Source: Bacilli bacterium
Lineage (GTDB): Bacteria > Bacillota_I > Bacilli_A > RF39 > UBA660
Reading direction: 5' to 3'
NCBI GenBank assembly: GCA_017511605.1
Contig: JAFWJL010000008.1
Span: forward strand, 201,468-265,467
Length of the DNA: 64,000 nucleotides
Position numbers and translations under genes: made by a program. The notes beneath the pieces are model-generated. The model saw only the letters and a list, made by a program, of their open reading frames with translations, did not search any database and was not told where the DNA came from. Every line of letters starts with the position of its first letter. The first letter of the stretch is position 1. Of this stretch, positions 31,563 to 41,700 are shown in pieces.

Positions 31563-31942
31563 TGGATAGTTTAATTAGATTTGGATTTACTATAGAAGAG
31601 ATTAATATATTAATGGATAGTAATGAAGATATTTCATTAGTTAGTGATAATGACGTTAATGAAATAATTAATATATTAAAGAATAATAATTGTAGTAATG
31701 ATACTATTAAAAATATATTTATATGTAATCCATTTAGTATTACTAATAGTATTATTGATACTAATAAATTAATAGATAAATTAAAAGAATTAGGATTTAA
31801 TAATATTAATCTATTATTAGATACTAATCCATATATATTAAATATGAGTGACAAGTCTTTAGAAAAATTATATAATAAAAAGAAAGAAGAAGGACTTAAT
31901 AAAGATGAGATAATAGACTTTATAAGTTATAATATAATCTAG
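31562..31942 (+). CDS. Short mTERF-like protein
   Basis: A 126-residue protein whose ATG overlaps the stop of the long mTERF-like gene (TAATG), with AGGTGAT in the end of that gene. It contains about three repeats of the same kind: FGFTIEEINILMDSNEDISL, CSNDTIKNIFICNPFSI and LGFNNINLLLDTNPYIL. It may complete the superhelix as a partner, or be a split-off C-terminal part of a once longer protein; the first repeat begins exactly after the ATG. Function unknown. Confidence 0.65.
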   Translation: MDSLIRFGFTIEEINILMDSNEDISLVSDNDVNEIINILKNNNCSNDTIKNIFICNPFSITNSIIDTNKLIDKLKELGFNNINLLLDTNPYILNMSDKSLEKLYNKKKEEGLNKDEIIDFISYNII

Positions 31943-31952
31943 GGGTGAAATA

Positions 31953-32864
31953 ATGAACGTAGTTATTAAAGTAAATGATGAAATAAAAGAAAAGATGATT
32001 GAGTACTATAAAGATAAAAAAAGAGATAAAGTAATTCCTTATGTAGTATTTCAAGCAGAAGATGAAGATACAGTTATTACTATGTATGAATCTGGTAAAG
32101 TAATGTTTCAAGGAGTATCCGCTGACGTTGATGCAGCTATGTGGGGAGTTGCTTTAGAAAATACAGAAGAAAAGAAAGAAGAAAAGAAAAAGATAAATAA
32201 AATGTATTATAATGCAAGTGCAGTTGGAAGTGATGAAGTAGGAACTGGTGATTACTTTGGCCCTATTGTAGTGACTGCTTGCTTTGTAGATAAAAAAGAT
32301 ATAGAATCATTAGAAAAATTGGGAGTTGGAGATTCTAAAAAAATAGAAGATGAAAAAATATTAAAGATTGCTCCTGAAATTGCTAAGATAGTTAAATATA
32401 AATCAGTTATATTAAAAAATCCTGAATACAATGAAAAATATAATAAAGATATTAATATGAATAAGATTAAGGCTATTCTACATAATAAAGTACTATACCA
32501 ATTAGTTAATGAAGAGAAGCCTAAATATGATTATATTATTGTAGATGAATTTGCTAGAGAAAATAGATATTATGAGTATTTAAATGGACAAGTTAATGTT
32601 CAAAGAGGAATTACATTTTTAACTAAGGCTGAAGATATTTCTCCTGCAGTTGGATGTGCTTCTATTATAAGTAGATATATATTCTTAAAAGAATTTGATA
32701 AATTATGTGATTCTATACATATACCTCTTCCTAAGGGTGCTGGAAAAGACGTAGATACTGTTGGTGAAGAAGTAGTTGAAAAATATGGTAAAGATAAACT
32801 AAATGAAATAGCTAAAGTAAACTTTAAAAATACTGATAGAATACTTCATACAATGATTTATTAA
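31953..32864 (+). CDS. rnhC: Ribonuclease HIII
   Basis: A 303-residue RNase HIII. The N-terminal substrate-binding (TBP-like) domain, about residues 1-75, ends at SADVDAAMWG, and the catalytic RNase H fold follows with the DEGTG-type motif as VGSDEVGTGDYFGP (residues about 90-103), the second acidic site in YDYIIVDEFA, and the C-terminal ISPAVGCASIISRYIFLKEF motif. It cleaves RNA in RNA:DNA hybrids and resolves R-loops in Bacilli. ATG 31953 with AGGGGTGAAAT upstream. It is 11 bases behind the short mTERF-like gene and shares its transcript, which connects the mTERF-like proteins with RNA:DNA hybrids. Confidence 0.95.
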   Translation: MNVVIKVNDEIKEKMIEYYKDKKRDKVIPYVVFQAEDEDTVITMYESGKVMFQGVSADVDAAMWGVALENTEEKKEEKKKINKMYYNASAVGSDEVGTGDYFGPIVVTACFVDKKDIESLEKLGVGDSKKIEDEKILKIAPEIAKIVKYKSVILKNPEYNEKYNKDINMNKIKAILHNKVLYQLVNEEKPKYDYIIVDEFARENRYYEYLNGQVNVQRGITFLTKAEDISPAVGCASIISRYIFLKEFDKLCDSIHIPLPKGAGKDVDTVGEEVVEKYGKDKLNEIAKVNFKNTDRILHTMIY

Positions 32865-32866
32865 AA

Positions 32867-32899
32867 TAAAAAAAATACTAGTTTTTACTAGTATTTTTT
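32867..32899. terminator. Bidirectional terminator between rnhC and the pilin-like gene
   Basis: AAAAATACTAG / CTAGTATTTTT (32871-32881 and 32888-32898) with A and T runs on both sides, lying between two convergent genes. Confidence 0.85.
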
Positions 32900-32912
32900 A
32901 TTTTGTACTTTT

Positions 32913-35675
32913 TTACTTGTAGCATGTATGATAACAATACTTAGGACATTGATCACATTTTTCTGAGCAATTTGTAGCACAGTAGCAACAACCGTGTCCG
33001 TAACCTGTGGCTTTTACATTACATGTATAGTATCCACCTTGAGATCCTTTTGGATGCCACTCTAATGATCCTTCCTTAAATCCACCACTATATTCCAATC
33101 CTTTTGACCTACAAGTGTTTGCACATGATGTTGCTGATTGTTCATCAGATAATAGGATTGATCCTGCACATGTAGTATTACAATTACATTTCTTTGTTCC
33201 ACATTGATATTTCTGACAATCATAATCTGTAATAGTTACTTGACAACCTTTGGTATTACCTGCGTTATCTTTTATTGTTACATTTCCTGTTGCTTTTTTA
33301 TCACTGAAACTAAATGATGATTTTGTACATCCACTCTTATATGTTCCTCCATCAGAACAAGCTACTGTTCCATCTACACCTGATGTTGTTCCAGTGTTTG
33401 TCTTAGAAACACTTCCACAAGTTGGTTCTGTTTTATCAATTTTAATCATTGTTTTGTTTTTATCAGAACAGTTATTTAATTTATCACAAACTCTAAAGTA
33501 TGCATATTGTTCTCTTTGAGCACTAAAGTTTGTTGTTTCATAAGTCTCAGTTGCATTTGATCCATATGATATCCATTGAGTATTTTTGTCTGAACCAACA
33601 GTATTTGCATTTTCATTATATGATAATTGATAATCTTTTAATCCTACTCCACTATCACTACTTTTTAATGTTACTTTGAAATCAGTATTTGTCCAATTTC
33701 CACCTGATGGATTACTAACAATTGGTACTGTAGGAGCTTTTTTATCTATCTTAATTGGTGTATTACTTGAATCTGAACAGTTTCCTGCATTATCACATAC
33801 TCTTACATATGTTGTTTTGTTAAAGTCTTCTCCTACTGCTGTTGACCATATTTTTTGTGTTGTGAAATATGTTTGACCTGTTCCACCTGCTAATTTTACC
33901 CATTGACTATTATCATTATCTCCAGTTCCGGATGGAGTAGCATTATATGAATAATAGTAATCAGCTATTTCTGAACATGTATTTATTCCTTCAGCAGTAT
34001 CTTTACCTCTTATATCTAATCTATAATCTTCATATACCCATTCTCCTCTTGATGGATTATCTATTGTTGGAATTGCTGGAGCTGTTTTGTCTATTTTTAT
34101 TGGTGTACTATTTTTTACTGAACAGTTTCCTAATTTATCACATGATCTTATATATACTGTTTTATCTATATTGTTTGTCCATGGTTCTGTTGTAAATGAA
34201 GTTTGATTTGTTCCTCCATTTAATTTTACCCATTCTGTTCCTGAATTCGTTCCAGTAGCTGAAGCATTTTCATTGTATGTGTAATAATATTCTCCCATTC
34301 CTATTAATGCATCACTACTTGATAGTGTTAATTTTACATCTGTATTTACCCATTTACCACCTGATGGATTGTTGATTACTGGTTTTGTTGGTGGAGTTTT
34401 ATCCATCTTAAATTCTACATCCATTGATGTTGTATGTCCGGCATAGTCTTTTATTGTAAATCTTAAATATCTATGGCCATCTTCTTTTATTTGTTTATAT
34501 ATTACTTTACTTGTTACTCCTGAATCATAACTTTCTGTCCATGTTTTACTACTATCTAATGTTTTATATCCTGATGCATTTGCTTGTTTTCCTGGAGTGT
34601 TTTGTTCTAATTTAACTGATTTAATTGATAAGTTATCATTTATTTCAAATCCTAAACAAACTCCATTTGCGTAGCTTGCACTTGTTAACCATCCACTAAC
34701 ATTTCCTGCAATATTTGTTAAATCTAATACTTCTCCTGAACCACTTGTTACTTTTTTATTTGTTATAGCATTTCCTACTTTATTTCCATTAGCATCACAC
34801 TTATAGACTACTGTGTTGATTGTTGATGATGTACTATCTATTACGAATGGTCCAAATGATAAATATTTACTATCTGTATTATCTGGGTTTTTCCATTTAT
34901 GTCCATATAAATCTTGTAAATGATCTACTCTTACTATTAAGTAATATGCACCATTACCATCTGGTGTTAATAATTCTTTTGATTGTGTTGAAATAATTTC
35001 TCCATTTAATAGACTTTCTTCTTGATTATCTTTTACCTTAAAATCTACTTTTGCAAATCCAGCGTTGTCGTGATCATTTGAATTTTGACTCCATTTTGCA
35101 TAAAGAACTATAGTATTATCAATTCCTGTTCCTGAGGCAATTTTAATTCTAGTTTTCTTCTTTACTTTATCTGCTTTTCCATTTGCTTGTGTCATATCTG
35201 CAGTTACTGATAAATTACCACTACTTACTCCTGTACATGCGTCTGTATCCATTTCTGGAATTTCTGTTGGAATTGATGTATATACTTTTCCCATTGTTCC
35301 GTCTTCTTTTTTCTTACCACATGTTAAGTATGTTTTATATGCATATTTATCTTTTTGTTTAATTACCCTTATGTATGTTTTATTACTATTACATGTTACT
35401 CCATCTATTTCGATATCTTTTAGTAGTTTTCTTTCTACTAATTTTTCATATGGAATGTATGCACATCCATATTCATTATGTCCAAACAAATCTTCTGTAT
35501 ATGAATCATTGAATGCTTTTGCTGATGTTAATACTGCTTCGGCATAATTTTGATATTTCTTTTTTTCAAATCCTGTACTTAAATTTCTTATTAATGGTAT
35601 TGATATACCTGCTACTATTCCTAGTATTATTACTACTACTAATAACTCTGTTAATGTAAATCCTTTTTTATTCAT
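32913..35675 (-). CDS. Large pilin-like surface protein with Ig-like repeats and Cys-rich end
   Basis: About 920 residues from the ATG at 35675 (GAGG nine bases upstream). The prepilin signal is KKGFTLTELLVVVIILGIVAG (positions about 3-22), a class III signal cut before FTL and used by type IV pilin-like systems. Next comes a globular stalk, then three tandem repeats of about 105-115 residues starting near 437, 541 and 656 (NPSGG-W / NPSRGEW, SYN-NA, W-----T-YIR-CD--GNCS, IKIDKTAP), Ig-like in pattern, and a last quarter rich in cysteine (about 20 Cys after residue 809, ending CPKYCYHTCYK). Disulfide-bonded extracellular adhesin is my inference. Monocistronic. Confidence 0.85.
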   Translation of the reverse strand: MNKKGFTLTELLVVVIILGIVAGISIPLIRNLSTGFEKKKYQNYAEAVLTSAKAFNDSYTEDLFGHNEYGCAYIPYEKLVERKLLKDIEIDGVTCNSNKTYIRVIKQKDKYAYKTYLTCGKKKEDGTMGKVYTSIPTEIPEMDTDACTGVSSGNLSVTADMTQANGKADKVKKKTRIKIASGTGIDNTIVLYAKWSQNSNDHDNAGFAKVDFKVKDNQEESLLNGEIISTQSKELLTPDGNGAYYLIVRVDHLQDLYGHKWKNPDNTDSKYLSFGPFVIDSTSSTINTVVYKCDANGNKVGNAITNKKVTSGSGEVLDLTNIAGNVSGWLTSASYANGVCLGFEINDNLSIKSVKLEQNTPGKQANASGYKTLDSSKTWTESYDSGVTSKVIYKQIKEDGHRYLRFTIKDYAGHTTSMDVEFKMDKTPPTKPVINNPSGGKWVNTDVKLTLSSSDALIGMGEYYYTYNENASATGTNSGTEWVKLNGGTNQTSFTTEPWTNNIDKTVYIRSCDKLGNCSVKNSTPIKIDKTAPAIPTIDNPSRGEWVYEDYRLDIRGKDTAEGINTCSEIADYYYSYNATPSGTGDNDNSQWVKLAGGTGQTYFTTQKIWSTAVGEDFNKTTYVRVCDNAGNCSDSSNTPIKIDKKAPTVPIVSNPSGGNWTNTDFKVTLKSSDSGVGLKDYQLSYNENANTVGSDKNTQWISYGSNATETYETTNFSAQREQYAYFRVCDKLNNCSDKNKTMIKIDKTEPTCGSVSKTNTGTTSGVDGTVACSDGGTYKSGCTKSSFSFSDKKATGNVTIKDNAGNTKGCQVTITDYDCQKYQCGTKKCNCNTTCAGSILLSDEQSATSCANTCRSKGLEYSGGFKEGSLEWHPKGSQGGYYTCNVKATGYGHGCCYCATNCSEKCDQCPKYCYHTCYK

Positions 35676-35723
35676 AAACACATACCTCTATTCTATTTAC
35701 TAGTATATCATTATTAATTAAAA

Positions 35724-35748
35724 ATAAAAAGAGTTTTTTACTCTTTTT
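35724..35748 (-). terminator. Terminator of the thymidylate synthase-like gene
   Basis: AAAAAGAGT-TTTTT-ACTCTTTTT, T-run on the minus strand. Confidence 0.75.
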
Positions 35749-36922
35749 ATATACCTAATTGAAATTTTAATTGTGGATTCTTTTCTTTAATTAATTCTTT
35801 TGGTAAGTCTTCAAAATAGATATCATCTGGGGTGAAATCTCTGAAATTGTTTTTATCTGTGGCTTTAATTGTTGCTTTACAATTTACTGGTGTTCTATTT
35901 AACATTTCAATTGATTCATTTATATGTCTATCATATATTTGAACATTAACTGGTTTCCATGTGAAGTATCCTGGAGTATATCCTAAGTCTTTAGCAACCA
36001 TTATCTGTAGAGCGGCATATTGAACTTGATTAATACATCCAGCAGTAGCAAAGTCGCTTGAACGTTGAACCATAGTCATGTCTAAGTAATCTTTTCCATC
36101 CCAGCCATGTCTTACATTCCAAATGGTTAAGAAAGCACAAGGTTTTAATCCGTGTGGTGATTTGAAATCATCTGTTTGCCATAAGCAAGTTATGTTTCTT
36201 CTTCCATCTGGATTCTTTCTAATGGCTTCTATTACTTCTTGATAAATCATATTTCTTGGACCTGTAGTTCCACCATAACAGGCACCTATAATTGGATGAC
36301 CTTTTTCATTTAAAATATATTTTCCATTCTTATCACGAAGTGCCCACTCTTCCCACCAATTATTAATCTTGTGGTCTTTATCCCAAGTATTTTTCTTTAA
36401 TAATTCATCAAAGTCTACTAAGTCATTACTTTGCATTTGATAAATCCAAAGTATTTCAGCTACTGATGATCTTGATGCTATAGGACGAAGTGTAATCATT
36501 GGTGATTCACCTATTGATAAATCATAAGTACATTCTATTCCTTCATTAACGCTTAATGTATGTGCAGGTACTTTTACTATTATTTTATTACCTACTATTT
36601 CTAGTTTTTCATTTGGTACTATTTCTATTTTTCTTTCATCTTCAGTTATGATTAGTTTATCATTCTCATAGTATTTAGCATTTTCATATTCTTCAATATA
36701 ATTTGGTCTAGGATCATGATCTAGGCAACCATCTTGAAGTATTTTATCAAAAGTCTTTTTATGATACATATCTCCTTTAGTACCTATTCTTTTTCCATTA
36801 GCATCTACTAAATAATCATCTACTATGATTAATTCTTCGTAGTCAGTTCTTACTAATTGTACTGGATTTTCCCCTAGTTTAATCTTTGCAGCATTAAATC
36901 TGTCTATATCAAAATTTTTCAT
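35747..36922 (-). CDS. Divergent thymidylate synthase (ThyA fold)
   Basis: A 391-residue ThyA-like enzyme, longer than the usual 265-315 residues because of an N-terminal region of about 100 residues before the dUMP fold. Conserved elements: the Arg loop GRRNITCLWQTDD, the catalytic Cys in LKPCAFLTIWNV (usual PCHxxxQF, so His and Gln are replaced), QRSSDFATAGCINQVQYAA (usual QRSxDxxLGxPFNIxxYA; the Asn and RSxD are kept), and VNVQIYDRHI (usual HIYxxH, here Gln-Ile-Tyr). It should methylate dUMP with methylene-tetrahydrofolate, but a related pyrimidine hydroxymethylase or an unusual dTMP synthase is possible. Monocistronic. Confidence 0.75.
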   Translation of the reverse strand: MKNFDIDRFNAAKIKLGENPVQLVRTDYEELIIVDDYLVDANGKRIGTKGDMYHKKTFDKILQDGCLDHDPRPNYIEEYENAKYYENDKLIITEDERKIEIVPNEKLEIVGNKIIVKVPAHTLSVNEGIECTYDLSIGESPMITLRPIASRSSVAEILWIYQMQSNDLVDFDELLKKNTWDKDHKINNWWEEWALRDKNGKYILNEKGHPIIGACYGGTTGPRNMIYQEVIEAIRKNPDGRRNITCLWQTDDFKSPHGLKPCAFLTIWNVRHGWDGKDYLDMTMVQRSSDFATAGCINQVQYAALQIMVAKDLGYTPGYFTWKPVNVQIYDRHINESIEMLNRTPVNCKATIKATDKNNFRDFTPDDIYFEDLPKELIKEKNPQLKFQLGI

Positions 36923-36970
36923 ATGAACCCTCCTATATTGATTATAAGTTTTATAGAGATTTAATGCAAG

Positions 36971-36999
36971 AAAAAAGAATGATTTTAATCATTCTCTTT
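36971..36999 (-). terminator. Terminator of the hrcA-dnaJ operon
   Basis: GAATGATT / AATCATTC with T6 on the minus strand; the dnaJ TAA is inside the stem. Confidence 0.78.
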
Positions 37000-38130
37000 T
37001 GTGAACTTATTAAATTTCTTGATTTCATCTGTTTCTAGTTCAGTGTTTGATAATCTTTCTATTAAATCTTTTTGTTCACGAGTTAATTTGTTTGGAGTAT
37101 ATACTTTAAATACTAAATACATATCACCTTTTACTCTTCTATATTTATTATCTACACCTTTACCTTTAATCCTTTGTGTATCTCCACTATTAGTTCCTGC
37201 AGGTACATTTATTTTTACATTACCATATAATGTAGGAATATCTTTTTTACATCCTAAAATAGATTCAGTTAATGTTAGAGGTACTTCTATATAAATATCA
37301 TCTTCATTACGTTCAAAATATCTATGTTTTTTAACTATAAATTCAATGTATAAATCTCCATTTTCTCCACCATTAATTCCAGGGTTTCCTTTGCCTGTTA
37401 ATCTTTGTCTATCTCCTGTATTAATTCCTTCTGGTATATTTATAGTTATCTTCTTATTTACTTTTACTTTACCCTTACCATTACATTCACTACATCTTCT
37501 CTTATATGTATATCCTTTTCCTTTACAATCAGGACAAGTTGTTTTAGACATAAATGAACCTAAGATAGTGTTTTGTTGTCTTGTGACAGATCCTGTTCCG
37601 TGGCAAGTTTCACATTCTTCTTTTTCAAAACCTCCATGACCATGACAAGCCTCACAATCTTCTACTACATCTAAATTGAATTTTTTCTCACAACCATATA
37701 TTGCTTCCTCAAATTCAAGATCTAAGTGCATTAAAATATCACTACCACGAGATGGTCTATTAGAACTTCTACCTCCGCCAAAACCGGAGAATCCTCCTCC
37801 CATTCCGCCAAAAATAGAATCAAATATATCTCCAAAACCAAAGTCAGATGGATCAAAATTTGTATATGTTCCTCCAGCTCCGTATGGGTTAGATGGACCA
37901 TTACCGCTTACTCCGGCATGACCAAATTGATCATACATTTTCTTTTTGTTTTCATCAGATAATACTGAGTAAGCTTCTTGTACTTCTTTAAATTTATCGG
38001 CTGCTTTAGGATCATCTTTATTTAAGTCGGGGTGTAATTCTTTAGCTTTTTTACGATAAGCACTTTTTATTTCTTGCTCTGTTGCACCTTTCTTTAATCC
38101 TAATACTTCATAGTAATCTCTTTTATCCAT
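36985..38130 (-). CDS. dnaJ: Chaperone protein DnaJ
   Basis: A 381-residue type I Hsp40. J domain at the N terminus (DYYEVLGLKKGATEQEIKSAY and the HPD motif in ELHPDLNKDDP), a Gly/Phe-rich linker (GFGDIFDSIFGGMGGGFSGFGGG), four CxxCxGxG zinc repeats (CEACHGHG, CETCHGTG, CPDCKGKG, CSECNGKG) and the C-terminal substrate-binding domain. It stimulates DnaK ATPase and delivers unfolded proteins. Last gene of the CIRCE/HrcA operon; 63 bases separate it from dnaK with a hairpin at 38159-38195 that may lower its expression. Confidence 0.97.
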   Translation of the reverse strand: MDKRDYYEVLGLKKGATEQEIKSAYRKKAKELHPDLNKDDPKAADKFKEVQEAYSVLSDENKKKMYDQFGHAGVSGNGPSNPYGAGGTYTNFDPSDFGFGDIFDSIFGGMGGGFSGFGGGRSSNRPSRGSDILMHLDLEFEEAIYGCEKKFNLDVVEDCEACHGHGGFEKEECETCHGTGSVTRQQNTILGSFMSKTTCPDCKGKGYTYKRRCSECNGKGKVKVNKKITINIPEGINTGDRQRLTGKGNPGINGGENGDLYIEFIVKKHRYFERNEDDIYIEVPLTLTESILGCKKDIPTLYGNVKINVPAGTNSGDTQRIKGKGVDNKYRRVKGDMYLVFKVYTPNKLTREQKDLIERLSNTELETDEIKKFNKFTKEND

Positions 38131-38158
38131 TTAATCACATCTTTTCTTTTAATTATTC

Positions 38159-38193
38159 AAAAAGTAAGAAGTTCTAAAAAGAACTTCGTACTT

Positions 38194-38195
<2 letters not shown>
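38159..38195 (-). terminator. Hairpin between dnaK and dnaJ
   Basis: AAAGTA-A-GAAGTTC / GAACTTC-G-TACTTT, 13 pairs with one mismatch and a TAAAAA loop; T4 follows on the minus strand, so a partial terminator or mRNA stabiliser. Confidence 0.55.
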
Positions 38196-40017
<1,822 letters not shown>

Positions 40018-40029
40018 TTATCTCTCCTT

Positions 40030-40575
40030 TTATAATTGATTTATTTTTACTGATGCTGGACGAATTACTCTATCCTTTAATTTGTATCCTTTTAATAATA
40101 CTTCTAGAACTATATCATCTTCTTTAGATGGATCATTATCTACTAATAATGCTTGTTCTAAATTAGGATCAAATACTTGTCCAACACGATTTATTTCTTC
40201 TACTCCGTATTTCTTTAAAATATCACATAAATTTTTATAGATCATTTTAAATCCTACTAAGTAATTTTTTAATTCATCACTAACATTATCTTTATTAATT
40301 ACTTTTTCAAAAGTATCAATAATTGGTAATATTTCAGTAATAATTCCTGTATTAGCATATTTTAATAAACCTTCTGTTTCTTCATCTTTTCTTTTTCTAT
40401 AGTTTATTAATTCTGCTTGAGCTAGTTTTACTTTTTCTACTAAACCTTTATTTTGATCTGTTAAAGTATTAATTTCTTCTTCCAACTTTAACATTTCTTC
40501 ATTTAACTTAGTATCTTGTTCTAACTCTTTAGATTCTTCAAGTAATTCTACTTTTTCTTCTTGTTTCTTCTTCAT
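40030..40575 (-). CDS. grpE: Nucleotide exchange factor GrpE
   Basis: A 181-residue GrpE. The N-terminal third is an acidic, Glu/Lys-rich coiled coil (LEESKELEQDTKLNEEMLKLEEEI), and the conserved helical/beta head contains AELINYRKRKDEE, DTFEKVI and the family end FDPNLEQALLVD ... LKGYKLKDRVIRPASVKI. It releases ADP from DnaK. Six bases behind hrcA. Confidence 0.96.
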   Translation of the reverse strand: MKKKQEEKVELLEESKELEQDTKLNEEMLKLEEEINTLTDQNKGLVEKVKLAQAELINYRKRKDEETEGLLKYANTGIITEILPIIDTFEKVINKDNVSDELKNYLVGFKMIYKNLCDILKKYGVEEINRVGQVFDPNLEQALLVDNDPSKEDDIVLEVLLKGYKLKDRVIRPASVKINQL

Positions 40576-40581
40576 AAAAGC

Positions 40582-41571
40582 CTACCTTTCAATATTCTCT
40601 TTCATGTATTCAAGTAATCCAACAACACGATCATATTCCATTCTTTTAGGTCCTATAATAGCAATAGTTCCTTCTTCATTACCTTTTTTGAATTTAGTTT
40701 GAATTACAGTCATATCACTATCTATATGATTTTCATTACCTATATAGACTTTTATGTTATTATCATCATCTTCTTCAATATTTTTTAATAATTCTTTATC
40801 TTCTAGTTTATTGAAGACATCTTTTATCTTAGTAATATTTGAAGAAAATTCTGGTTGTTCTAACATTTTGTTTTTTCCCATAATGTTTACTTCTTGATTA
40901 GTAAAATCAGTAAATACATTATAGAAAGCATTATATAATTGTTCATGTTGTTTTACATAGTTTCCTATGATAGGTTTTACTTCGAACTCTAGTTTAGATA
41001 CTATATCATCTATTGGAGTTCCTGAGATTAAGTTATTGATTAGTCCTACTGTTTTCTTTACTTCAGTTAAAGATACATCTTGTAATCTAATGTTTTTGTG
41101 TTCTACATGACCTTTATCTGTAACTATGATAACAGTTAAATTTTCATCATCAATTGGAATTACTTCTATTTGTTTAAGAAGATTCTCATGAGATTTACTT
41201 CCTAGCACTACTGTAGTGTAGTTCATCATATCCGATATTACTTGTAAACTCTTAGTTATAACATCAGATAGAGCTAGTTGTTGGTTTCTAAAGACAATTT
41301 GCAATTTTAACATATCTTCTGCATTCATCTTTTTTAATTCCATTAGGTTATCTACGTAGTATCTATAACCTGCTTCACTAGGAATTCTTCCTGAAGAAGT
41401 ATGTGTTTTTTCTAATAGTCCTTTTTTTTCAAGTTCACCCATTTCATTTCTTACAGTAGCGCTTGAGCAATTGATAGCTTTCGAAATTACTTTTGAGCCT
41501 ACTGGAATTGGTTCCTTGATATATTTTTCTACTATCAGTTTTAAGATTTTGTTTTGTCTTTCCGTTAACAT
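40582..41571 (-). CDS. hrcA: Heat-inducible transcription repressor HrcA
   Basis: A 329-residue repressor. The N-terminal winged HTH is LTERQNKILKLIVEKYIKEP ... SSATVRNEMGELEKKGLLEKTHTSSGRIPSEAGYRYYVD (about residues 2-66), and the C terminus contains the IGPKRMEYDRVVGLLEYM segment used for dimer/GroEL regulation. It binds CIRCE, two copies of which lie directly before it, and so limits its own operon. AGGAGG precedes the ATG and lies beside the first CIRCE. Confidence 0.96.
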   Translation of the reverse strand: MLTERQNKILKLIVEKYIKEPIPVGSKVISKAINCSSATVRNEMGELEKKGLLEKTHTSSGRIPSEAGYRYYVDNLMELKKMNAEDMLKLQIVFRNQQLALSDVITKSLQVISDMMNYTTVVLGSKSHENLLKQIEVIPIDDENLTVIIVTDKGHVEHKNIRLQDVSLTEVKKTVGLINNLISGTPIDDIVSKLEFEVKPIIGNYVKQHEQLYNAFYNVFTDFTNQEVNIMGKNKMLEQPEFSSNITKIKDVFNKLEDKELLKNIEEDDDNNIKVYIGNENHIDSDMTVIQTKFKKGNEEGTIAIIGPKRMEYDRVVGLLEYMKENIER

Positions 41572-41584
41572 AATCTTAACCTCC

Positions 41585-41610
41585 TAGCACTTCTTTTATC
41601 AAAGTGCTAA
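41585..41610. promoter_or_regulatory. CIRCE operator 1 (downstream copy)
   Basis: TAGCACTT-N9-AAGTGCTAA. The consensus TTAGCACTC-N9-GAGTGCTAA is altered by C-to-T and G-to-A at the inner bases, but arm spacing is exact. It lies between the promoter and the hrcA ribosome site. Confidence 0.85.
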
Positions 41611-41616
41611 TTATAT

Positions 41617-41643
41617 ATTATACCTTTTTTTAGCACTTGTCAA
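41617..41643 (-). promoter_or_regulatory. Promoter of the hrcA operon
   Basis: -35 TTGACA (41638-41643) inside CIRCE 2 and -10 TATAAT (41617-41622), spacer 15. Bound HrcA would cover the -35 and, through the second copy, the start site. Confidence 0.65.
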
Positions 41644-41656
41644 GTTCTAGTGCTAA
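41630..41656. promoter_or_regulatory. CIRCE operator 2 (upstream copy)
   Basis: TTAGCACTT-N9-TAGTGCTAA, exact 9-base spacer, overlapping the -35. Confidence 0.85.
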
Positions 41657-41670
41657 AAAATTTATAAAAT

Positions 41671-41700
41671 AAAAAATAGTAGTAAACTAATTACTACTAT
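41671..41700 (-). terminator. Terminator of the second pilin-like gene
   Basis: Ten-base stem ATAGTAGTAA / TTACTACTAT with ACTAA loop (41676-41700) and T6 on the minus strand. Confidence 0.78.

Noticed and set aside
32800..32900. Possible regulatory RNA between rnhC and the pilin-like gene
   Set aside because: The only structure is a simple bidirectional terminator.
33250..34195. Plus-strand open frames inside the pilin-like gene
   Set aside because: They are antisense shadows of a repetitive, Ser/Thr-rich coding region with no ribosome sites.
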